Origin: Oncomelania hupensis
Lineage: Eukaryota > Mollusca > Gastropoda > Littorinimorpha > Pomatiopsidae
Reading direction: 5' to 3'
Assembly: GCA_036898135.1 (NCBI GenBank)
Contig: CM072514.1
Coordinates: 78,188,442-78,252,441 of the forward strand
DNA length: 64,000 nucleotides
Positions 25,501 through 34,448 of the stretch are shown here, piece after piece (position 1 is the first letter of the stretch; each line of letters starts with the position of its first letter). Position numbers and translations under genes: made by a program. The notes beneath the pieces were generated by a model. That model saw nothing but the letters and a program-made list of their open reading frames with translations. It searched no databases and had not been told where the DNA came from.

Positions 25501-28500
25501 CAGAGAATGGAACTATATAGAATTCCACGTCAGGTATATGAAATGCTGAATATTTCTATGAATAACCCTGATAAAAACTGGGCATATATGGTTAAAAGTA
25601 TACTTGACAATTATGGATTTTCATTTGTTTGGTCAAATGGAGTAGGAAATGAAAAACTGTTTTTGAAACTGTTTAAGCAAAGAATGATTGATTGCTACTA
25701 CCAACAATGGAATGCTAAGATTAATGGGAGTGACAGGTTTTTGATGTACCGTTCTTTCAAATCATCTTTATGTCCTGAGCAATATCTTACTCAATTGACG
25801 ATTAGTAAGTTTCGTATAGCATTTACAAGATTTCGCTTGGGGTTAAATGGTTTGAAAGTAAACCAACGTTATACTGTGGTTAACCCTTTGTGTACTTTTT
25901 GTGATGAAGTTGAAGATGAGACGCATTTTCTTTTCAGTTGCAAGATGTATGATGATTTGAGGACTAAATATTTGTCTAAATATTTAACTGTAATGAGGAA
26001 CTGCCCATCTGTGGTAAAATATTTGGTATCAAATAAAAATTCTGATATTACAAGAGATGTGGCCATGTATATATTCTATTCGATGAAGAAAAGAGAACAG
26101 TATTATAACGCTTTGGTAATATTGTAGGACAGCCCGACTATTATATACTCAGATATATAACTCTTCATTGTTTATGCATTTATGTTTATGCATTTTTGAT
26201 ATTTCTGTTTTGTTTTAGTATAGGTTGCATGTGATTAACCCCGTGTCTACAGGCCGGTGGCCTTATCTTGACGCAAATAAATTGAAATTGAAATTGAATT
26301 GAAATTGAATAGTAAATAACCTTTAACATTAACTTGGAAATCATAGAAATCACAAACACATGCACTCACACACATGCACACACAATCACACCAACATCTT
26401 CATCATTATCTGTAAACAATGTTAGGCAACCACCCCCCTTCCTATCCATCACCCTCATAATAATAATACAAATAACAATAATCATAACAATGATAATAAC
26501 AATAATAATAATAATAATTATTAATATTATTATTATCATCATCATTACTATCATACTACAATGTCATGAAAAACTATGTTATCATATAAAAAATATAAGT
26601 TTTATAATTAATTTTGCAGATGTTTGCATAGGTTATTTTTGAAAGAAAATATTGTGGTGCAATGTTTACACTCCATATGAAGAGAGTTCCATACAGCAGC
26701 TCCAATAAATGATAGGCTATTTTTTTATAAATCAATGCGAGGGAGGGGTAGTTTATAATTATAAAGTCTATGCCCAACAACTGGCTTAGTAAAAAATATA
26801 TCAAGATATGCAGGTGTTTTCCCATGTGTGATTTTGAACATAAGGATAGCTGTATTAAATACAAATTGTTTTTGAAGTGGGAGTATTCGGAGTTCTTTGT
26901 ATTTCTCAGTAGTTGGAATATCTGTATTTATATTATAAGACTTATGGAGTATCTTGATTGCTCTTTTATGAAAATAATAATACCCGACTCTAGAACATTG
27001 AGTTATTTCTGAGGTTTTATTAGATCTCGAATCCAGCCTCACAGGACCGGGTGTATGCAAGCTAGTCGGGTTAACCATCCCAGGGAACAAGGGGTAGGGA
27101 CCTGAATCAGCACTGAACCACCAGAGCAATCATACTGCTAAAATGGACAGTGAAAATGGCCTCTTTTTATTTCACCCACCCCGGGATTCGAACCTGGGTC
27201 ATCGGTGTGCCATGCAAATGCTCTACCACGTGAGCTACGGCGGTGTCGCTTACAATAACACACATCCACAAACCCCCATGCAAACAGCACAGCAAATAAT
27301 ACACATATGCACACAAGACCAGTGAAAACTACATGTGTGCGACATAGAACATATACACATGATAAAAAGACGAAGAAGAAGAAGAAAGTCAACACCTACA
27401 AGAATAGAAGGGGAGACTAAATGTTTAGTCTAAAATCTCTTCGGTGAAAAGAGGTTAAATGAAACAGACAAACACAGAGGAAGTTGACGTACGTTTATAA
27501 AAGGCGGCAGAGAAGTCCACGTCTGGGACTAGGGAGTAGACTTTCGGCAAGATGGTAGACTGACTTTCACGCTCCGCCCGAGCATTCCAGATCTGTAAGA
27601 TGCTGTCTCGGTCTCTCATACTGACACTCACACCCGTCACTTGATCATCTGTGCACACACCACAGTAAGGAAGCATTTCAGTGTAGTTATAAGACACTAG
27701 GAATATGTATAGGAATCGAGATAAAATCCACGTTTTTTTCTATTAAAAAAGGATTTTTAATAACCAACCATGGCACACAAGACAACTTATAGAACTCGGC
27801 ACAATTTCAACACCACCTTCATGCATGAATATTCCAATACTTGTGGACACACACACACCCACAGTACCTGTATACATGCACATATCTCATACACAGTACA
27901 CTCAAACAAACATTGACTTAACCTCCCATCAACTTCAATTTGCAAACCCACATAGCAAAGTAAGACTATTTACAAACCTTGCACAAGAAGAGAACGACAA
28001 GATGATCACTAATTAACCAACCTATCTATTCCCAAGAAATAAGTTTGTAGATAAATTACATTACGTGGTTGTTGCTTTAGGTCCAGCGGACTCTTCCGAG
28101 CCAAATCAGGACCAGAGAAACGTTATCTTAAAATATTATAAAACAAAACTTGAGCTTTGTTGCATCTGAATTTAGCTATTCAAAACTGGCTCAATGTGCA
28201 ATCTCAGCACTTCGCAATTTCAAAAATAAAACAAAAGACAGCTGATAGAACTGAATTTAAAAACCAATTTATTTAATGATGCAGTTAAAAATATTATATT
28301 CATTTTAACGACACCATGACAACGTTAAACAACAATTGTTCATACCTTCTGCCATACAGTCTGACAATTGTTCACCAATTGCTGCTAACAACAATTCTTT
28401 CCATACTAAGGGCTGAAACAAAACAAATTCAAGACTTTTACGTTTTAATTTAATTTTACACTGTAGAAAATGACACAAAATTTCTCAGTTTTGTGCACTC

Positions 28501-31500
28501 TTCATGACCTATGTTCTGTAATCTATAATGCAAAGAAATTTCGTTAGTTTAGTCAAATAATTAGGGGGGTTTTGGGTGAGGGGGTGGGTTGGAAAGAGTT
28601 AGTGGAGGCAGAATGGGGTTCTGGGATGGGAGTTGATGGATCAGGAGGATGCACACATTTTGCAAATCCACACAATGATCATAATATCTTAAGTACATAC
28701 GTTTTACAGAAGACAGCTGTAATATGTAATAGCTGTACTGTAATTTGAATAAATGGCAGGGTCATTGTCATTATTCCCATCACTAAGATCATTCCTTCTT
28801 TTCTGATTCAGACCACCGCCATCACACAGCCCGAACCCCCCACCCCCCTCACTCTTTAGTTGTCTCCTACTCCCCCTCCCTCCCTCGTCTTCTAATAGTT
28901 TACTTGTAAATATTCTTTTTCATTGTATACTATGTCTTTGCATAAATTATTAGTGTATTGTTTTTGTTTCACTTCTTTTCGTATGAGTCTTGATGTTAAC
29001 GTTAAGCATAAATGCGTGAGAACTGCGCTTTGAACTAATGTCATTACAAAGATGCCTAGGCGCCCTGATGCCCTCAGCAATTTGGCAACTTGTTTTCAGT
29101 AATTTTGGAACTTTTTTCAGTAATCGTCAGTAATTCTGTTAAAGCTAATATAAACACACAAAAAATAAGCAAGAAACATATTCATAGACCTCTGAAGTGA
29201 TTGTCAGGTTCTGAAATATTTTATTTACAGGTCTGAAATATTTTATTGTCACGGAGACTTAGCCTGGTCCTGCAGTATCTGATTTCCTCTGGTTTTGGAA
29301 CATGGTGCTGATAGTAGGCGTAGACATCCTAGCCTTAGCTTTTTTCACATGAACGACACCCTCTACGTGGCATCTGCAGTCATCGACACCCCCGTGCTCG
29401 ATGGAGAATGCCTTTTGACTCACTTCACACCAAGCATGTGACGGCCCATCTTCAACACTTTCCTTCAAAACTGGGAATTTCTCATTGTATGATTTTTTAA
29501 AAACGTTGCTTGACTGGAGTCTCTTTCATCATTTTTCTTGGGTTTAAAGCCTTCTTGGCCTTTGGAGCATTGAGTAATTCTATTTCACTGTCAGACTCCT
29601 CGGTTTCGTGCTTTTGTTTAGAAGCCATTTTAGAACTCTCGCTTGGTCACGTGATCACCTCTCGTAACATTTCGCTGTTACAAAAAAGCCTCAAACAAAC
29701 CTATAAATATAGGCATCAGTAGCGGTATGAAAATCCGTAAAATTGATCGCTGCAAATCCGTAATTTCGCTAATTATTCCATATTTCCGTAGTAAATATTG
29801 TTTTTCCATAAAATTACGGACGTTCCGTAATACTAGGCATCTCTGTCATTAGGAAAAAGTGCAATATAATTACCCTTATTATTATTGCAGCTAAGCGTAT
29901 ACATCTCCTTGACTCTTTCAAAAGGTAAAAGGTAGAGCTAAAGGAAATTTAAAAATAAAACAACACAACAGCTTGACTTACAGCATCTTCCCTGTTGCAT
30001 TTTAGTCTCCAGTTCCCACCTTTAGAATTTTCTTCGTCTTCCCTGAAATTGTGAAAATTAACAAAATAAATGAAGCATCTAAATAGGCGTTCCCATTTGC
30101 TAATATAGATTCATGTTATCATTGTGACATGCAAAGGTCTTAAATTTGTTTATATTACTTTGTGAATACTCATTTTGATCAGAATGAACTAACATATGTA
30201 GGGGTATTGCAACCATAAGGTTTTAGCCAATAATAAATATGTGATGCGCATGCATTTTTAGTAGCACCCCGTCGTTTGCGCACAGGACAAATGCGCGCCG
30301 ACAATAGCGCTCCGTCAATAGCACGCAGCAAAATATGTCCGTCAAATGCGCGCCGTCGAAAGCGCGCAGCATAGACTAACCCTGGCATAGACTATAAGCC
30401 TGTAGTAATTTTCCACTTCGATTAAATTTTCACAAGAATGTCATTTAGCGGAGGCATACAGGGACGATAAAAATGTTCGCATGCATGTCAAAATGCTTTT
30501 AGTCCTCAGTTTTGTTCCAGTTGAAGACGCTTTTGATGATTTGGTGGAAAGCAGCCCTCCGCAACTAACCCCAATCAATTCGGTTGTGGCATGACATCGG
30601 TCATTTCAACAGACAGTAGACTGTCATCATCCGTTTATCTACAAGGTCGTTGACCACTTACGCAAGGAGCAGGATCACGTTGAGCTTATGATCGAATGCT
30701 ATCGCGCAGGATTTAGACCTCCTGAGGCATCGAAATCAAAGTATGTTAGACTTAATCGACGCCTGCTAGCTTTGGTCCCAAAATAGGGCAACATACCATT
30801 GCTCGAACATCTGCGCGGAATCGCACATAATGTTGGAATTCGACAATCGTAAAACATACCAAACATCAATTAGTAAGCTAAATCTTAACAAACATTAAAC
30901 GTCACAAAACTAATTAAATCAAATTAAATGAAGTTTTTAGTTTTTGCCTTGTATATCTTGATATATGCCTTGTTTGATGTATACTTTGCGTGCTAACGAC
31001 GAGATACCGATTTTAGTTATTTATTTAGGAGTTTCCATTTCCGTCTCTTATCTTTTTATTCCTTTAAAATGCATTATAAACAAAAAACATACTGAACAAT
31101 TATAAAACAATGGTCAATTGTTGATTATTGAAAACACACAGACACCCGTCTTCAAAACACATACAGACACAGACTAGACACCAGTCATCGAAACACAGGG
31201 ACACCATTCATAAAACACACAGACACCAGCCACATAAAACTACAAACTGTTTACCACACAGGTCTCCTTTCTCCTCGCATCAGGTGGTAACTACATCTGG
31301 AACTCAGCTTATTTGGGTCAGGGATATTGTTGTAGACACTCCAAAAGCCCTGAAAAACAATCGTACACACAACAGTCACTCGCTATCAAAACACATGCAA
31401 TAGGGCAGTTTCCACTAAAAACAGGCAATCTTGATGCTAGCGGATAGTGTCACAGATCTGTCAAGTATAGGGTGTGAGTATGTGAATGTGTATGCTCTCC

Positions 31501-33771
31501 ACAGTCTCTGACACCCAGACTGGGGTCAGCATCGCTTTCAGGCCCACTGCCCCTATCTCTCTCTCTATTTATATAACCTTAGTAAATGCCCTATTAGGCA
31601 GAACTCAGGAGAATCCAGTAAAGACATAAAGGAAGTAGAGATCACTTTAATGCATCCTAGCTACAGGGCGAAAGGTGGACAGCCTGCCATCTAAAACTAC
31701 TAGATTATACACTATCACTAGTACTGCAGCGCTTACAAGTTATGGTTTGCTAGTAGTAGTAGTAATAATGTTACAACACTTCACAAACTATGACCAACAA
31801 ATTTTTTTTGTAAAGTTCTTTAATACAAAGAGTAAAATAGCATAATAAAAATTAAAACAAAGATATTTGTACAAATCCTTCAACGAAAACAAATTAAAAC
31901 TAACATTTTTGACTGAAATTAAAATCTGTGTACTGTTTACTTAATACATGTAAATTTATATATAATAAATAATATATTTGTATATAGATATATATGCATC
32001 AAACCTGGACAGTGTTCACTGTATATATCTTCCTTAATGTTGCTTCATACTGGGCTGCTGAGGTCCCACGTACAGCTCTGTGAAAATATCAATAACAGTC
32101 CATTAGACCAAGTACTCTCACTCACTCTTTTTACACCCACACAAACACATTTTCCACACACAAAAGAGAAAGATAGAGAGAGGTAGGAAGGGAGCGAGAC
32201 ACACACATACAGAGGAGAAAGGAAGGAGGATGAAGAGCAGTGGTGTAGCTAAGCTAAGGATTTGGGGGCCTGGCTTCTTTTGGGAGCCCCTGCATTTTGA
32301 CCGGTGGCGTAATATTTATATAAATTTTTTTTTCGCACACTCCTTTGGGGGCACCCTCAAGTGGGGGCTCGGGGGGATTTTCGAATTTGGACCCCCCCCC
32401 CCCCCTACCTCTACCCTAGCTACGCCACTGATGAAGAGGGTAGGATGTGTGAAATTGAGAGACTGACAAAGAAAATATTATTTGTTCCAGGACTCTAGTA
32501 AATATTTTATTTGTTCCAGGACTCTAGCTGATAGAATATAGGAATGGAAACCAAGGGTCTGGGTCCGACTGACTGATTAACTCATTCGATACTGGGATGG
32601 GTTGCTTTCATTTTTATCGTTCAATACTGGCTTAAAAAAATATTTAACAAAACAAGAAATGTAATACTAGGGACTTTAAAAGTTTAGGTCCAGAAAGAAA
32701 TGAGAATGGAATAACCAATAGCCAAGTTTGATAGAATTATCTTTGCTATTTACCAATAAATTACCCCCAAAATTTCATGTTATCGACCCTAAAGTTTGGA
32801 CTCTGTTCCAGCATTTCAAGGATTTGGTCACCGCTACTGAAAAGACAATCGTCAGTGATTGAAAAAGTGCAGCGAAGAGCAACAAAATTGGTAAAATCCT
32901 TGAAAAATCTGCCTTACAAAAAAAAGACTAAAGAAACTAGGCCTTCCGAGTTTGAAATTTAGAAGAGTTAGAGGTGATCTTATACAAACATACAAAATAT
33001 TAAATAACATCGACAAAGTCAATGCTAATACATTCTTTAAGTTTTATGATGGAGGCAAAACTATAAACTCAGAAGACAAAATTTTTATCCAGCACTGTCG
33101 TACTAACAAACGAAAGCACTGTTTTAGCCATAGAATTGCACCACTGTGGAACAGACTACCATTACATGTTAAAAAAGCTAACAACTTAAAATAAATACTT
33201 TTAAAAACCTTCTGGAAAAGGTAAGTTTCATTGTGGAATCCAAATTTGATTTCGATGAATGATTTTCATTAAATTCTAATTCTCTGAACAATTGCAAAAA
33301 TAACCAGAAAATTTAAAGTTGTATAAAAACAGGGACACAAAAGCTGCGAAGCTTAACATGTCCCTTGAACTGAACTTGAACTGAAGCAATGCCACCTCAA
33401 ACAAGCACGTTAAAATCAATAAACGTGTATAATTTTCTTCATATGAATCGTTTAAGAAAGTAAATGGCTACACATTGTGCAAAATACATAAACATCAAAG
33501 TGAGCAAATCAACGAATTTCATCTTCCTTTCGTTTTGACACAAATCATTTTCAAATCAAAACAAACCCCCAAACCAGATGATTTGACTAATAAATAAACA
33601 CGCCAATCTTCTACGATACCTGTCAAGCCAAAATGTCCAAGGCGATTCTAGAGGAACACCAGTAAGGTTGCTGTCTGTGGCTTCCGCGATGGCTTTCCTG
33701 CCAAGCCTTGGGCTGTCATTTCTAGCATTTTCTTCATCTGCTACTGTCTGTGTAGCTGGCAGTTCCGCCAT
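19476..33771 (-). CDS. EIF4E3: eIF4E class III (eIF4E3), complete gene, 7 coding exons
   Basis: This gene encodes a cap-binding protein of the eIF4E family, type 3, expected to act in the cytoplasm on the mRNA 5' cap. Exons run 33771-33620, 32077-32005, 31349-31255, 30042-29982, 28412-28346, 27648-27493 and 19537-19476. Each has AG/GT borders, phases join without a break, and the product is 221 residues, close to the roughly 224 of the vertebrate protein. Diagnostic stretches are PWTFWLD (44-50), KIYTVNTVQ (67-75), FWSVYNNIP (77-85), [14 protein letters not shown] (94-107), [27 protein letters not shown] and FYKP. Trp107-Glu108 match eIF4E Trp102-Glu103. The position of eIF4E Trp56 is Tyr61, and Cys or Tyr there defines class III. 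The last intron is about 8 kb and holds a full LINE in antisense. The family match is recognised from memory of conserved motifs. Confidence 0.95.
19797..19925. repeat. purine-rich GAAG/AAAAG repeat
   Basis: AAG/GGAG and AAAAG units, all purine on the plus strand, in the last intron of eIF4E3. Confidence 0.85.
20417..20428. repeat. LINE target-site duplication, left
   Basis: ATAGTAAATAAC, identical to 26309-26320. A perfect copy indicates a fairly recent insertion and fixes both ends of the element. Confidence 0.92.
20429..20460 (+). promoter_or_regulatory. LINE 5' end with E-box and YY1-like site
   Basis: The element begins ATGGGGGGGTCACGTG, giving an E-box CACGTG at 20439-20444, followed by CAACATGGCGACC at 20445-20457, a close match to the YY1 core AAnATGGCG. 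Human L1 carries a YY1 site at a similar distance from its first base, where it sets the start of transcription. Function here is inferred. Confidence 0.55.
20581..21843 (+). CDS. LINE ORF1 protein: 2A-like motif, coiled coil, RRM-like domain
   Basis: 420 residues from the ATG at 20581. Residues 1-140 are Cys-rich with a hydrophobic stretch (about 36-56, [15 protein letters not shown]) and a second one ([18 protein letters not shown]) directly before GDVEKNPGP at residues 141-149 (21001-21027). In known 2A elements the ribosome skips the bond between the last Gly and Pro, so two products are expected. Then come a predicted coiled coil (about 155-235), an RRM-like region starting NNVKIYGLK (about 238) with AHRLGKF, and a basic C-terminal domain. 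This layout is that of L1-type ORF1 RNA-binding proteins. The ORF is intact. TTG at 20563 in the same frame is not needed as a start. Confidence 0.88.
   Translation: MIGVDVWRARVGLFCGGTGHTVSRAAGSCVTEVLGCGDILLLCFGLCFCVCVGRCLGDTLLSSVCSPFVNANVALGAYSCGTLSSLPLLVSETRTSDSVSGQNDVTVQWQPWPFVVPPGTPKGFLLVVNCVLALWRVWLSGDVEKNPGPPKQQDSLDTQWKQQLDRKIDKLVSALDNQASVMARIEKSQQDVKNELVDLRESVGKDVDPLNLKMEKLTEKVESMEDEIDRLESVSRRNNVKIYGLKQKKGENCEHVGRGLLNKYIPSVNRSVDVVERAHRLGKFNAINSNNKPRPLIVKFQRWGEAMSLMAAKEGRDQMFQDRLRVAQDLTYRQQTRLRKLREEGKRGYYKKGRLHISDEPSPLPQDSIKPADHPRSPGNVGVSQPLSPSDVTGGAGRGQPIAAEKKLVMSTILGQHVGL
21981..26127 (+). pseudogene. LINE ORF2 (endonuclease-reverse transcriptase), disrupted
   Basis: Reads in four pieces: 21981-22595, 22604-23458, about 23864-25030 and 25021-26127. 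Endonuclease motifs are CWNVDGL, CLQET, AGDRNAR and SVIDYF; the usual S-D-H near its end is STHAPV. RT motifs are [26 protein letters not shown] and FADDIVLLS, with both catalytic Asp residues of the box present. A C-x2-C-x8-H-x4-C knuckle ([17 protein letters not shown]) lies near the C-terminus. A one-base shift near 22597, a SINE insertion at about 23445 and a one-base shift near 25022 break it. It is therefore not expected to make a full-length protein as read here. Confidence 0.88.
23445..23863 (+). mobile_element. tRNA-derived SINE inserted in LINE ORF2
   Basis: The head has GTGGTCTAGCGG (A-box-like, as in tRNA-Glu/Asp) and GGGTTCTAGCCC (B-box-like) with a shortened spacing. The body is about 330 bp and the 3' end is AAAAGCGCTATATAAGAACG then an A-rich tail. 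A second, 5'-truncated copy lies at 47447-47762. Joining the LINE frame across it gives DARRSLA then [12 protein letters not shown], so the insertion point is clear, though the target duplication is too short (near AATA) to be certain. Confidence 0.88.
26309..26320. repeat. LINE target-site duplication, right
   Basis: ATAGTAAATAAC, directly after the TTGAAA-type tail. It is identical to the left copy at 20417-20428. Confidence 0.92.
26340..26560. repeat. CA- and AAT-type simple repeats
   Basis: ACACAC-rich then AAT/ATT-rich sequence with ATCATC units. It lies between the LINE's right target duplication and a LINE relic. Confidence 0.8.
26560..27004 (-). mobile_element. LINE relic, reverse-transcriptase C-terminal region
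   Basis: Minus-strand frames read [40 protein letters not shown] and, after a frame change, [15 protein letters not shown] sequence. This is the thumb-to-C-terminal pattern of Jockey/CR1-type RTs (R-A-x-x-I, then P-x-Y-L, then W-N-S-L). It is a decayed fragment with stops, unrelated in sequence to the full LINE beside it. Confidence 0.65.
27005..27246 (-). mobile_element. tRNA-like sequence, probable head of a different SINE
   Basis: On the minus strand GCCGTAGCTCACGTGGTAGAGC (A box) and CAGGTTCGAATCCCGGG (B box) are well preserved, 27246-27165. The acceptor stem pairs only partly (about five of seven) and the anticodon arm does not fold well, so it is not a working tRNA gene. About 150 bp of unrelated sequence follow toward 27005, as in a SINE body. 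No second copy was found in the window. Confidence 0.5.
27493..27648 (-). CDS. EIF4E3: eIF4E3 exon 6
   Basis: This 156-bp exon has acceptor GTGTGCACAG and donor AAAC/GTACGT. It codes [20 protein letters not shown] onward to DFSAAFYK. The GVSVSxRDR strand and the final FYK are diagnostic of class III eIF4E. It exits with one base of a Pro codon that is completed 8 kb away. Confidence 0.94.
28055..28135 (-). mobile_element. LINE 3' end fragment (shared tail)
   Basis: Carries the shared tail and a further GAGAAACGTTATCTTAAAAT, which matches the 3' UTR of the RNase H LINE at 45.8 kb, so it is a short 5'-truncated LINE copy and not the SINE-like element. Confidence 0.7.
28346..28412 (-). CDS. EIF4E3: eIF4E3 exon 5
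   Basis: This 67-bp exon has acceptor TTTTGTTTCAG and donor GAAG/GTATGA. It codes [20 protein letters not shown] plus AE and one base. The WKELLLAxIGEQ helix is characteristic of the family. Confidence 0.93.
29048..29844. mobile_element. hAT-like derivative with zinc-finger remnant
   Basis: 797 bp, with ends AAAGATGCCTAG and the inverse of AGAGATGCCTAG, flanked by GTCATTAC (29040-29047) and GTCATTAG (29845-29852), a near-perfect 8-bp duplication as for hAT. On the minus strand [19 protein letters not shown] (from 29627) leads, after one shift, to [19 protein letters not shown], a decayed zinc finger of the kind that starts hAT-related transposase genes. It lies in an eIF4E3 intron. Confidence 0.75.
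29982..30042 (-). CDS. EIF4E3: eIF4E3 exon 4
   Basis: This 61-bp exon has acceptor CACAATTTCAG and a strong donor GCT/GTAAGT. It codes [20 protein letters not shown], the segment after the second cap-stacking Trp, with the conserved acidic residues and the KGG-W turn. It ends at a codon boundary. Confidence 0.92.
30200..30800 (+). mobile_element. MULE-like relic
   Basis: Near 30265-30370 short units such as GCGCGCCGTCGAAAGCGCGC, TAGCGCTCCGTCAATAGC and TTTGCGCACAGGACAAATGC repeat, like subterminal repeats of some MULEs. Downstream the plus strand reads [20 protein letters not shown] then [14 protein letters not shown], resembling the C-terminal part of FLYWCH-associated MULE transposases. It is decayed, with stops and no clear ends. 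Confidence 0.5.
31255..31349 (-). CDS. EIF4E3: eIF4E3 exon 3
   Basis: This 95-bp exon codes [10 protein letters not shown] through RGERRPV and two bases of Trp107. The acceptor is TTTTTCAG and the donor TGTG/GTAAAC. The split Trp codon is completed by the first G of exon 4. The WSVYNNIP and [12 protein letters not shown] blocks are among the best conserved parts of eIF4E3. Confidence 0.94.
32005..32077 (-). CDS. EIF4E3: eIF4E3 exon 2
   Basis: This is a 73-bp exon between acceptor TTTTCACAG and donor CAG/GTTTGA. It codes residues 51-75 and ends KIYTVNTVQ. It carries Tyr61 at the position of the first cap-stacking tryptophan (Trp56) of eIF4E-1. It enters with one base completing an Arg codon and leaves at a codon boundary. 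Confidence 0.93.
32238..32430. mobile_element. hAT-type MITE
   Basis: 193 bp with ends CAGTGGTGTAGCTAAG and CCCTAGCTACGCCACTG (inverted) and a perfect 8-bp duplication ATGAAGAG (32230-32237, 32431-32438). CAGTGGCGTAGCTA is a well-known hAT terminus in animals. It lies in intron 1 of eIF4E3. Confidence 0.9.
32765..33390 (+). mobile_element. LINE relic, RT C-terminus and 3' end
   Basis: Two frames read [20 protein letters not shown] then [11 protein letters not shown], and [17 protein letters not shown] then [15 protein letters not shown]. This is the common ending of Jockey/CR1-like pol proteins. It lies in intron 1 of eIF4E3, opposite in strand. It has at least one frameshift. Confidence 0.8.
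33620..33771 (-). CDS. EIF4E3: eIF4E3 exon 1 (start codon)
   Basis: This exon holds the start codon at 33771 in the context TCAATATGGCGGAAC and codes residues 1-50 plus two bases of codon 51. It ends with the class-typical [12 protein letters not shown] and the donor GACAG/GTATCG. The first 40 residues are unstructured and poorly conserved, as in other eIF4E N-termini. A longer in-frame ATG at 33840 exists, but the 33771 ATG gives the usual protein length. Confidence 0.93.
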
Positions 33772-34274
33772 ATTGAAACAGATGCTTGGGTCACATGACC
33801 AAGCAAAATAGAGTGATTGGTGCTTTAGATTTGGGATCACTCATTGCATCCGTTTACGTTTCCAAATCCTATCCTACTGAGTGTCAATTATTATAATCCA
33901 ACAAAATGCAATCCCTATGCAGATTATTATTATTATTATTCGTGTTGTAAAGTGCTTCCATGAGTATTATTGGCCTTGCTTTTGTTTTAAAAATATATAA
34001 AATAATCAAAAGAATAGCATCCTGGCAAATAAAAGCAATGTTGTTTTTATTTAAAAAAAAATCTTTGCTGTGCTACAAATGATAATATAATCCGTATAAG
34101 CATAGTAAGCTATTAATTATTTTGATTAATTTAAATAAATATTCTGTGATCAATTTACCGGATTGATAACCTACAGTTCGGTAAGCAGTCAGGTGCCCTA
34201 AAAGCTTGAAATAATGAAAACTCCTACTATTTTCCGGTTGGTCACGTGAACGTCACATGCAAGCAGCCTTCAAG
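33772..34274. promoter_or_regulatory. putative bidirectional promoter, eIF4E3 / SMIM30
   Basis: About 500 bp separate two divergent start codons. Near the SMIM30 start are an ETS-type core (TTTTCCGG, 34230-34237) and an E-box TCACGTGA (34242-34249). On the eIF4E3 side is a palindromic TCACATGA at 33790-33797. Both start codons lie in YY1-like contexts (AATATGGCGG for eIF4E3, CAAGATGG for SMIM30). The middle is AT-rich and carries an ATT microsatellite near 33921. No TATA box is placed convincingly. Use as one shared promoter is inference. Confidence 0.5.
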
Positions 34275-34448
34275 ATGGAAGACAGCTCGTTCATAATTTT
34301 GGTGCTTCTGGTTCTCTCTGTCCTCTTCCCAGGTGTCGAGGCTTTCGATGCTGGCGATGGCATTGCCTTATTCTTGGGGCTTACCATCGGCATTTTAGGA
34401 ATTTGTGCTTGTTTGGGAGTTTACGCACGGAGAAGAGCAAACGTGTAA
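34275..34448 (+). CDS. SMIM30: SMIM30-like small integral membrane protein, single exon
   Basis: This is a 57-residue microprotein. A hydrophobic segment follows MEDSS (about residues 6-20), then VEAFDAGDGIAL, then a second hydrophobic segment ending GICACLGVYARRRANV. The GDxIAL...GICACLGVYAR(R/K)R block is the hallmark of vertebrate SMIM30, a roughly 59-residue membrane protein reported at the ER and mitochondria. The start at 34275 (CAAGATGG) gives the family length; an in-frame ATG at 34257 would add six residues. The gene is head to head with eIF4E3, 503 bp between start codons. A canonical AATAAA lies at 35765-35770. Identification rests on motif recall and is strong for such a short protein. 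Confidence 0.9.
   Translation: MEDSSFIILVLLVLSVLFPGVEAFDAGDGIALFLGLTIGILGICACLGVYARRRANV

Larger units (their letters stand above)
20429..26308 (+). mobile_element. full-length APE-type LINE with 2A motif, broken by a SINE
   Basis: A 5.88-kb non-LTR retrotransposon flanked by a perfect 12-bp target duplication ATAGTAAATAAC (20417-20428 and 26309-26320). It starts with a G run, E-box and YY1-like site, carries ORF1 and ORF2, and ends in a TTGAAA-type repeat tail. It lies in the last intron of eIF4E3 in antisense. Removal of the 0.42-kb SINE leaves about 5.46 kb. ORF2 has an AP-endonuclease, a reverse transcriptase and a C-terminal zinc knuckle. The clade is not settled; the CR1/L2/Rex-like group is the best guess given the 2A motif and ORF1 type. 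Confidence 0.93.

Noticed and set aside
27165..27246. A tRNA gene on the minus strand
   Set aside because: A and B boxes are good, but the anticodon arm does not pair and the acceptor stem is imperfect; more likely a SINE head.
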